Assembly (NCBI GenBank): GCA_027475525.1
Contig: JAMWFC010000046.1
Coordinates: forward strand, 1,922,001-1,986,000
Reading direction: 5' to 3'
Length of the DNA stretch: 64,000 bases
Origin: Macrolepiota albuminosa
Lineage: Eukaryota; Basidiomycota; Agaricomycetes; Agaricales; Agaricaceae
Below the pieces are notes generated by a model. It made no database searches, was not told the origin of the DNA, and worked only from the letters and a program-made list of their open reading frames with translations. Both the position numbers and the translations under genes were made by a program. Every line of letters starts with the position of its first letter. Position 1 is the stretch's first letter. Shown one piece after another: positions 55,408-64,000 of this stretch.

Positions 55408-56060
55408 TCTTGCAACATCTGTCCTGCCGTTCCCGGTCTTCTTCCTTCAATCAATGGACATATAAGTTCATTCTAATCATTGTACAATCTTCCCTTACCC
55501 CATCGTCGCCAATGCTCGTTTCTCCTATCGGTAATTGTCGATGCCTTCGTGGACCATATCTATTTTACTCAATACGCGACGCTCGGAATCTGCACCTTCC
55601 TTTTGCCACTATTTAACACGTAGATATAATTCCCTATGCTAACGGTCTTATCAACTACTGCCTTTTGGTTTAATATGACTTCCGTGACTCCTACATTACT
55701 GTTATGTTGCCCATATTCTTATTAAGTACGCCTTCTGAAAGGACATAGTTGTTTTCTTAATGTCTTAAACGTAACTGGAGTAGATACTTCATATCCATTT
55801 TCCCCTTACTCGTTTCCACGAGGACCGTGACAAAGCCCCAACTTGTCCCGAATTCTGTCGCCACTGGCTGCGACTTTGGAATCTTGACTCTGGAGCGTGC
55901 TGAGGCTTAGTTTGAACATCGACTAGGGCTAGTGGCCCTTTGATAGTCTCTGTTTTAAAATTCCTCCATGCTTTATAATCGGCCTTTCCGAGTCCTCGCA
56001 GCTCTTCTTGGTCACACCACATTTCACTCAACGCGACACTTTCATTGTTCGTTCCCCAAA
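55408..56060. other. intergenic region
   Basis: Lies between the G-alpha stop and the RidA-family start. A minus-strand open frame at 56073-55789 overlaps the neighbour's start and has no recognisable features. A/T-rich; possible polyadenylation region of the G-alpha gene. Confidence 0.45.
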
Positions 56061-56625
56061 ATGACGCAGACACATTCCACGCTCAAGATTGTCTCCACAC
56101 CCAGTGAGTCTTCATTGCAAAAATTATATCAGGTAAGATAGGTCTGACCCGTGCTCATCCAGATGCACCCGCTGCGATCGGCCCCTACGCACAAGCTATC
56201 AAGGCCGGAGATCTGCTCTTTCTTTCTGGGTGTATACCTCTGAACCCGAAGGGTGAGCTCGTAGGCGAAGGCGACGTCGTAGCACAAACCCACCAGGCCC
56301 TCGCTAACCTCAAAGCCGTCATCGAGGCAGGCGGATCTGAGCTCGGTAAGGTCGTGAAAACCACTGTGAGTTTCGCTATGATGGTGTCGATATCATTTTC
56401 ATGGGTTTTATTCGTGTGATGTAGGTGTTTCTCAAGTCAATGAACGACTTCGCTACTGTCAACGGAATCTATGCTGAGTTTTTTGGAGGGCACACCCCTG
56501 CACGGTCTGCTGTTGAGGTGGCACGTCTGCCGAAGGATGTCTTAGTGGAGGTTGAGGCGATTGCTAGGTATGTGGTTTGTTACTCGTCATGGAACATCCG
56601 ATTCAATCTCGCTACCAGCTTGTAA
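56061..56625 (+). CDS. RidA/YjgF/YER057c/UK114 family protein (enamine/imine deaminase type)
   Basis: Four exons: ATG at 56061 ([14 protein letters not shown]), then [100 protein letters not shown] and VEVEAIA followed by a very short last exon (SL*, 56619-56625). About 130 residues, the usual length. It keeps the catalytic Arg of PARSAV and the YAEFF and VEVEAIA signatures. The family clears reactive 2-aminoacrylate/imines made by PLP enzymes. The N-terminus could be a weak mitochondrial signal, but this is not clear. Confidence 0.85.
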
Positions 56626-56840
56626 TAGATGGAATGAATCAAGGATAGTATTGAGTACAGTACTAACACCTCACGGCTGTTCAAAGGAATCCCAGAAAAA
56701 GGTTACAGAAATGATTGTTTTGCACATCAGCAGTCCCGTAAGTACGTGGGACCCGCGTGCATCGCTTCCAATTAAGCTTCGGTGATGAGAATGCATAAAT
56801 CGATGCCATTCCGAGTCGTACTTAGCAAGATGAAGAATGG

Positions 56841-57882
56841 TCACATAGCCTCAATTAAATCCTTCAATCTTGTTTCGTCTAGTATCTCGAAACCCGATGT
56901 TGGTGTAACCTGTGATATGAGCTCAGGAAGAACATGAGAAGCAAGAACACAGGGCGTACCTGTGCTAGCTGCACGTTGTGATGATCCAGCTTTTCCTCCA
57001 TGACTTGCTTCAATACACGCAGATTTAGTATGTGGGCTTCTCGGAGCGTCATTTGCTACAGAATGGATGAGATACGCTGTCGCAGAGATTAATGACGCTC
57101 ACCTTATGCCATTTATCTTGAAGCTCGCTCTGCGCAGCCTCCGAACCTGAACCGATGGCCTTGGCGTCGTATCGTACGAAGGTTCCTGATGGATCAGTGT
57201 GGTATCTTCAGGGGCCAGTTATTAATTCCACAAGATGAATAAGAATGGCTGCACTCACAGTTGAGGACCTAGTTCGTCAATTCCTGCAATAAGAAGTGCG
57301 ACTCCAAATGGTCGGCTCATCATTGCCTCCTCATCGTGGACACTCTCTCCAAACCTCAAAGCAAGATCACACACAGCTTGCGTCACGCTCTCGACTTTAA
57401 TCCGTTCGTCATATGTGAAAGCATGGTTTTGCGCCGTGACTCTGGCGTGGTCAATCATGGTGCGGGCGTCTGCAGTCAGCCCGGACATGGCGCAGCCAAG
57501 GTGGGTGTCGATCTCCATTATCTTTTCAATGGAACTGGATTCGAGAAGGGGAGATTGTACACGCTTCTCAACGGCCAAGACTACGCCCTCGGGCGTCCGG
57601 ATGCCGACGGTTGTTGAACCTAACTGTTAACAGTTCAATCAGAACATGCGCCCAATCCTCTGTATTTTGGCATACCTTGATGGCTTCAATGGCATATTCA
57701 ACTAGAAAGATGGTCAGCACTGTTATTACTAAAGTATTCTCTGAAGGCTCGCTGAAGACCTTGAAAGAGACGTCCTTCTGGTGAGAATGTGTTAACACCT
57801 CGATCTATGGCACCAGGAGACTCAGTATGAAGACCCGATTTCGGCAAGAGCACAAACCGTATTCTGAACGCGTCAAGAACAT
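56841..57882 (-). CDS. PUP2: 20S proteasome subunit alpha5
   Basis: ATG at 57882 ([20 protein letters not shown] across intron 1). Exons then give [132 protein letters not shown] and [20 protein letters not shown], ending [15 protein letters not shown]. This is the full alpha5 (PSMA5/Pup2) sequence, including the alpha-subunit N-terminal signature [24 protein letters not shown] box. It forms part of the outer ring of the 20S core. Several introns, one within the N-terminal signature. The gene is convergent with the RidA-family gene (216 bp between stops). Confidence 0.92.
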
Positions 57883-58246
57883 GTCGACTAGAGGCTAGGA
57901 AGAGTACAATGAGGAAAGGATGAGCACTAATGAACGCTTGCGTGTTCGAGACGCGCGTTCGACTGACTGGTCGTGGGAAGGTTAGGCGTTGGCTAATCTT
58001 ATCTTTTTCGCGACCTTATCAAAACTTGACTCTGGCGAATCTACTCATACTTATGTATCGTTGCTTAGCGCTTAGACGTCAGATCACAGAAACGTACATT
58101 CGCTACTATTTCTATAATATAATAAGAGCCTTGTTTATCTTCCTCACTTCATTGATGGCCGTAGATATTTCGACCTGTAAGCAACCTTCATCGCGCACAT
58201 TATTTGATCCCTCGTGCCGATATCTTCACCTCTTCCCACTACCAGC
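57883..58246. promoter_or_regulatory. divergent promoter region between proteasome alpha5 and inositol monophosphatase
   Basis: 364 bp separate the two start codons, the genes pointing away from each other. A TATA-like TATAATATAATAAG run is at about 58112. No other signal can be named. Confidence 0.5.
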
Positions 58247-59549
58247 ATGACCTCCATTGAGCTGACAAGCGCAGATCTTGAATCGATCTTGAAGTTCACT
58301 GTTCAGCTAGCCAAGACCGCAGGGAAGTTGATTCTCGAAGGATCCCAGGCAATCCAGTCGGCCTCTGATGACAATGTCAACGAAAAGAAGAATGCGGTGG
58401 ATCTAGTTACGGAATACGATGTGAAGGTTGAAGAGCTAGTGAAGAAAGAGATCAAGGCCCGATATCCTGACTTCAAATTGTATGTCGTGCGGTTCATTTT
58501 TTGGGACTTTTGGCTGACAGGTACAATAAAGTATTGGCGAAGAGTCATACTCTGCTGGTGAGCGCCCCCCATTAACTGATGAACCTACATACTGTGTCGA
58601 TCCCATTGGTGAGATAAAGCGCGTGCGGGTCAGAGGGAAATTGGTTTACAGGTTGTGACAGATGGAACCACGAACTTTATTCATGGTTTCCCCTTTGCTT
58701 GTGTTTCACTGGGACTAATTTACAAACGCCGTCCCGTACTTGGAGTCATCTACAATCCGTTTTTGGACCATCTTGTATGCGCCTTCGCCTGCCTGCTTGA
58801 TGTATCTCATGCAGTCAACAGTATTCTGGTGTTAAAGGACAGGGATCCTACCTCACCCGGGGCTCGACACCTCCTCTCAAATTACCCCTTTCAATTGAGC
58901 CCAAGCCTCTCCCTTCACTCTCCAAGGCTGTTGTTGGTATGTGAGAACTCTTTCATATACTTTACAATCTGCAACAAACTTTATAGCTGTGGAGTGGGGC
59001 TCAGATCGATGTGAAGAAACGATGAACGCCAAGGCTCGCTCGTTCGCTCGCCTCGCAGGCAACCCCGCACAGGGCGTAAACGGTGGGAAAATGGCCCACT
59101 CACTGCGGTCTATGGGGAGCGCGGCCCTTAACTTTGCAATGGTTGCTCAAGGTGGTTTAGACATCTATTGGTGAGTGTTTTGTAAGACACAAGTCCATAT
59201 GTAACGAATTGAACGTTAGGGAAATTGGCTGTTGGCCATGGGACGTCTGTGCTGGTATCGTTATTGCACAGGAGGCAGGAGCACTTGTGACCGGATCCCA
59301 TGAAGCTTTTGTTTCCACTGTCTCTAGCGCATTTGGTGATGTTACAGAGGATATCCTTACAGGGAGGAAATATATTGTGGTACGAGCGATCTCAGGAAAC
59401 TCGGTACGTCTCACGCGACCTGTCACTTGCAATTGATCAGTTTTGATAAATGTTGAACGTTGAACTCCTAGGGTGAAACTCAAATTGAAGCACAAAAGCG
59501 TATTATCAAAGAATTCTACGAGAGTGTCGAAGACGTACCCACAAACTAA
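58247..59549 (+). CDS. inositol monophosphatase
   Basis: ATG at 58247 ([20 protein letters not shown]). About six exons. Motifs: [30 protein letters not shown] (metal-binding GEE), [20 protein letters not shown] (DPIDGT), [52 protein letters not shown] (WDxxAG). All metal ligands of the IMPase fold are present. It would dephosphorylate inositol monophosphates in the cytosol. Ends VEDVPTN at TAA 59547-59549. An alternative start 33 bp upstream (GTG) is not needed. Confidence 0.88.
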
Positions 59550-60181
59550 TCAGATCGTGGCTACCTGCGATATGAATCGTTACTCAGAGCTCTGGGTATA
59601 CCTACGTATAGAATCTATCGACTGGAATTGGATTTTATAGATTTCGTCAGATCTAGAGCTGACTGAGTACACTATGTCTTCTGCGAAATTCTGGCTGTTT
59701 AATTCGTGTTCAATAACTAGTGACGTCAGACTCATCAAAAATAGAGTTTGCACGCGCTTAAAAACCGGATCTCGCGACACGATAAATACTTGACGTTTAA
59801 CCCCTGACGAACTTGGACTTTTCTCATAGAATGGTCGTTGCCGCTTGGAATGGAGGGGAAAAATAGAACGGTTACTGTTCTTGGCCATGCGTTCACTCGC
59901 CGGCCGCCGAGAACAACGCATTCAGACACATGGATTCCATTGCGAGTGGCACCCCTCGGTTCCCTCAGTTCGTACATTTCTTGTCAGGAATAGACCAACT
60001 TACGAGAATTGTTTGCATTCTAGGTATAATCATTTTACGCGGACCGCCTGACGGACCGTAATATCACCTGATATACCTTGTGCCTCTAGGCGACCTTAAA
60101 ACTGTGGGGAAGCGCGACACCGTGTGACCTCCTTGCTATATCTTCTGCACCAATTTGTTTTAAATCTGAAGTGCTTTGGTT
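59550..60181. other. intergenic region
   Basis: No coding signal; upstream region of the sugar transporter. Nothing else recognised. Confidence 0.45.
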
Positions 60182-62768
60182 ATGACCAGGTCGCTACCTA
60201 GCAATAAGAGAGCTATTCAGCTCGCCATTTTCATCGCGTTCGGTACGCATATCACGAGTCGACAATTCGCCTCAACGTCATGTTCTAAACCTTGTCTTAG
60301 GTGGTAAGCCTGTGGCCTAATGTTTGTTTGGACATGTCAGTATTACAATAACGTTTCTTCTTGAGTCGCAGGGAAACTTATCTTCAGATGGTATCACAGA
60401 TTCGATACATACTTAGGCTTCTTGTTTGGTTATGACATTGGTGTCATTTCGGTCAGTTTCCCGTCTTTCAAGGAAATATCAGCATTGAATGCTACGATTA
60501 TTAGGGATGTCTAATCATGCCAGACTTTATTGATCGTTTCGGAGAGATAGGGCCCGATGGGATCAAGTTCCTATCGAGTTCCAGGCAATCCATCATAACG
60601 TCACTTTTATCTGCTGGGTAAGGAAGATACTACTTTCTCCAGGTGGCCTCTAACATTGCGTGTCTTTATTCAGGACATTCGTGTATGTAACTTCATTTTC
60701 TGCTTGCGTTCTTTTTCAAAAGTCTCGAAGTGGAGCGCTAGCCCAGGCATTTACATCTGATCGCTTTGGACGTCGTGGTTCTATCCTCATTTGGGCTGCT
60801 ATTTTCACGATTGGAGTCGCCGTTCAAACCGGTACAACATTTTCTATCGTCCAGATCACTATTGGTCGCTTTATAGCTGGACTCGGTGTAGGCGCATTAT
60901 CAGGTATGGCGCCTAACATCGTTCTTCTGTAGTTAATTCAGCATACGGATCAACTCTAGCGATTGTCCCACTGTACAATGGTGAGACTGCACCGAAAGCA
61001 CTCAGAGGTACTTTTTTAGTACTCTATCAGCTGCAAATCATCATCGGGTATGAGTTTAGAAATCCCTGTGTTGGACTGCTATTCCTACCTGATGAATACC
61101 TTTGCAGAATATTCCTCAGCTACATACTTGATCTTGCGACTCACAGCATCAAGAATTCGGCTTCTTGGAGGGTGCCTGTTGGGCTCCAATTAGTTTGGGG
61201 CTTAGTCCTTCTATCCGGCATTTTCTTTCTTCCAGAGTCGCCGTATGTGAAATCATCGATATAACATGTAATAATCATGAAAGATTGACGCATTCTTCAG
61301 CCGCCATCTCCTGGGACTTGGTAAAGAAGCAGAGGCTCGAATAGTGATTGCAGAGTTGAACGGGGTCCCTGAGAGTGATCCGCTCGTTGAGGAACTCGTT
61401 GAAGAACTTGACTTCGGAATCAAGGCAGAGAATGAGGGAGGCAAGGCGACATGGGCAGAGTGCTTCTCCACCAGGAACAATCTATGGAAGCGCACTGGGA
61501 ATGGTATGATGCTGCAATTTATCCAGCAACTCAACGGGCAAAACTTTTACTGTACGTACATATCAGATAGTACTGCCGATTTTCTTGACTGGCATTTCTA
61601 GACTATTACGGGGATACTTTCTTCCAGAGCGCAGGAACAGAGTAAGACTCCATTATCGCTCCACGGTTGATGCTCATTCCATCCAGATTATCGCCTTATG
61701 TCATTCAAGTGATCCTCGGCGCAGTTTCTGTGGTAGGAACCATTCCTGCACTTGTATGTCAGGCTCCTTGTCGATGACAATAAACGTGGCTCATTTTTCT
61801 CTGCAGCGTTTGATCGAGACTTGGGGACGACGTCGCGTGAGTAGCCCAATTGCAGATAACTTCAGTTGATGACAGGACCCACAGTCTCTTCTTACGGGAG
61901 CCCTTCTCGAGGCTGCTTGTTCAATCATCGTCAGTTTTCAAACCTATGACAGACATTTGATTATCACTGATGGAATATCATATACCAGGCTGGTCTCGTT
62001 GGGCACTTAACACTTGCACCAACTGGCACATCGGAATCCTTGCTGACTGCTCGCAACAAACGGGGAGGTAATTAGGCTCACTGTTGATTTATTTAATACT
62101 AAACTCTCTCCTTCCATCTCAGGTGATACACTCATCGCGTTTGCTGTGTTACACGTTTTCTCCTACTCAATCTTTTGGGGGCCAACCCCGTGCGTTGCTA
62201 TTCTGTACATCCTTCATTCTACTCTAACTTTCCTTTTATAGGTGGGTTTATCTTGGTGAATCTTTCCCTCTTCGTGTTCGCCCGAAAAGTATCGCGTTGG
62301 GCAGCGCGACTAACTGGTGAGTCCTACCTTTTTGGTGTCTGGATTTTCTGTAAATATTCTCATTAGGTTGTGGAATTTCCTCCTGTCCTTCTTTGCGCCC
62401 AGGATTGCTCAACGGTTCGTATCTGTTGTTTACGTATTGTTCAGTTACCGAGCCCGCACCTCAGCATCGGGCCACTCATTCTGCTTATCTTTTTCGGCAT
62501 GCTTCTTTTTGGTTACGTTTATGTCTACTTGTTCATCCCCGAGACCAAGGGCCTTAGTCTTGAAGAAGTAAGGCACATCACCATCATAACTTAACAGGGA
62601 CTGACTGCGTGGGTGTTGCTACCCCAGGTTGATGAGCTGTATCGGTCTGGAGTCAAGCCATGGAAGTCAGCTGACTGGAGACCACACTTGACCGATAAAC
62701 TCCACAAGGAACGCGTTGTTGAAACCAAGCATATTGAAGATGTGGGTGTGGAAAAGGAAAGCGCTTAG
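60182..62768 (+). CDS. MFS sugar (hexose) transporter
   Basis: Many exons. Starts MTRSLPSNKRAIQLAIFIAF, then LGFLFGYDIGVIS (helix 1), LIMPDFIDRFGE, FTSDRFGRRGSILIWAAIFT (D-R-x-G-R-R between helices 2 and 3), ITIGRFIAGLGVGALS, IVPLYNGETAPKALRG, LVLYQLQIIIG, FFLPESPRHLLGLGKEAEAR (PESPR), MMLQFIQQLNGQNFYYYYGD, and near the end YLFIPETKGLSLEEVDELYR (PETKG). These are the signatures of the fungal hexose transporter family. The last exon gives a cytoplasmic tail ending VEKESA at TAG 62766-62768. Substrate cannot be read from the sequence. It is convergent with the gene at 62898. Confidence 0.88.
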
Positions 62769-62897
62769 GACAGGCCAGCGTAGTTTTAATGCATAATGAC
62801 GACATCTCACAACTTCATGTTACTATGTTACTATACTGATATCTACCTACGCCAACAAGTGGCTATGGCCGCATCCGAAGATACTCCACGGTGATAC

Positions 62898-64000
62898 TCA
62901 CATTGACAACGTGACAGTTCCCGAGCCCGACGTAAAAGGTACGTTGTACGCCCCGGCATCAAATACCAAGTTTGTCGTGGGTTTGAGAGATGTAACTCCG
63001 GGAAGATTGGCCTTTTGTTCGATTATCAGACGGCCATGCGGTGCACTCGCAGCGGAAGTTGCGCCGTCAGGAATGGCGGTTATCGTAACGGTCACTGTTT
63101 GGGCCGATGGGTGATATGAAATTAAGGAAAAAGCGCCAGCATCCACGGAGAAGAGTGTCCCAAGTGGAGCAATGTAGACACGACGACGGACAGAGTCACG
63201 TATCTGCACTTGGACGGCTGGTGAGGTAGATATAACGTTCCCCCCAAACGCTTGCCATCCGAAGTCTGGATGATTGATTATAAAGGTTCCGATTCCCATG
63301 GAATGTCCAGAGAAGTTGGGGCCATAATCTCCAGAGTAACCGTCCCATTTGAGTGTATCTGCGAAAGAATGGAATGATGCAGATGCAAAACCACCTTGAT
63401 CTATATTCGAAAGCGGGCCGCTAAGGCCGGCATACCCCACACGTAACAGGTAAAAATCAGTTGGAGAAGCTTCAAAAGCTGAAATCAAAGGCAGGGCATT
63501 CAGACCACTGCCATAGTGATGGATCTGACGCTCAATTCGTTGCAATTTCCCTCCGTACACGTTGTCCCTAAAACGCAAAGAGATTAAGAGTATGTAGGGT
63601 TACCTCATCGAATAGACGTACCAGTAACGTCGGGCATTGCCATTGTATCCCCAATGCGGGATGAGGGGTTGATATGCAAGGATAGAGTTCAGGGCGTTTG
63701 TCGCAGTTTGTGTGTCATTGAAATATGTAGCCCATGCATATACACCTTCCTGGCCCGTCGAATCCCACGCCATTTCAGACCCGAATCTTTAGAAGGTGAT
63801 CCTTAGAAGGCCAAAGAATGTTGACTACTCAAATCACTCACGGATATCGCTCTCCAGCCCATATATTTTCTCTGGCCCTCATTCTATTTTCAACGAGGGT
63901 CGCATTAGCAGTAAAACCCTCGCGTTTAAGATCATTAAGAAGCAAGCGGATCACGGTTTCGCCCATGAGTCCGTCGTTCGCAAAACCAGCGCGACCACCG
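62898..64000 (-). CDS. DUF5695 family protein (putative carbohydrate-active), 5' part outside window
   Basis: The gene enters from the right edge. Exons: 64000-63834 (FANDGLMGETVIRLLLNDLK, ENIWAGERYP), about 63790-63622 (FGSEMAWDSTGQEGVYAWAT, LIPHWGYNGNARRYW), and 63570-62898 (DNVYGGKLQRIERQIHHYGS, LNALPLISAFEASPTDFYLL, GPLSNIDQGGFASASFHSFA, WDGYSGDYGPNFSGHSMGIG, SVRRRVYIAPLGTLFSVDAG). I recognise these as the large fungal DUF5695 family, usually secreted and related to carbohydrate-active enzymes; activity unproven. The end is uncertain: the stop at 62898-62900 overlaps a GTGAGT donor (VTLSM*), so one more exon may follow. Confidence 0.7.

Noticed and set aside
55789..56073. Minus-strand 94-codon gene overlapping the RidA-family start
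   Set aside because: No recognisable features, overlaps the coding start of a clear gene on the other strand and its promoter region.

Overview
The window looks like nuclear DNA of a mushroom-forming basidiomycete (Agaricomycete). Genes are dense with short GT-AG introns, many of 45-100 bp. There is an expanded-type atypical G-alpha subunit, a DUF6729/exonuclease protein and a DUF5695 protein. The retroelements (Ngaro/DIRS-type, chromodomain Gypsy, Tad-like LINE) are of kinds common in mushroom genomes. I cannot name the genus from sequence alone.

Positions 1 to about 43,025 are a nested transposon island. From left to right: a broken AT-hook/DUF6729/exonuclease gene (1-2,519, minus); old gag debris (4.07-4.76 kb); a GC-rich insert between ~195-bp inverted repeats (4.80-5.96 kb); a decayed tyrosine-recombinase retrotransposon (5.96-11.0 kb, minus); an unidentified degenerate coding stretch (11.8-13.9 kb, minus); and a decayed Gypsy gag-protease element on the minus strand. 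That last element is split by a chromodomain Gypsy element (18,322-31,184, TSD ACTTC), so its N-terminal part lies at 31.2-31.7 kb and the rest at 14.8-18.3 kb. Three solo LTRs of one family (TGATAGG...CATCA, 4-bp TSDs) sit inside these elements. After a pair of inverted ~500-bp LTR-like repeats (32.2-33.6 kb) comes an essentially full-length LINE (34,398-43,013) with a 12-bp TSD and a long pure poly(A) tail.

Positions 43,330-64,000 are an ordinary gene-dense block: COG8 (minus), a conserved membrane-anchored protein (plus), a single-pass membrane protein built from about 25 mini-exons (minus), a possible small coiled-coil gene, an atypical G-alpha (plus), a RidA/YjgF protein (plus), proteasome alpha5 (minus), inositol monophosphatase (plus), a sugar transporter (plus) and a DUF5695 protein running off the right edge (minus). 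These are housekeeping or general metabolic genes; I see no biosynthetic cluster.

Four points stand out. First, six exact tandem duplications, all with period 77 bp, lie in unrelated parts of the chromovirus and the LINE. Together with one solo LTR they explain nearly all frame breaks of the chromovirus and look like an assembly artefact. Second, the chromovirus carries a spliced antisense accessory gene with Zn2Cys6-type cysteine spacing. Third, its polyprotein has two tandem retropepsin-like domains. Fourth, the mini-exon membrane protein gene (47.4-51.5 kb) has phase-symmetric repeated exons encoding a Ser/Asn/Pro/Gly repeat ectodomain.
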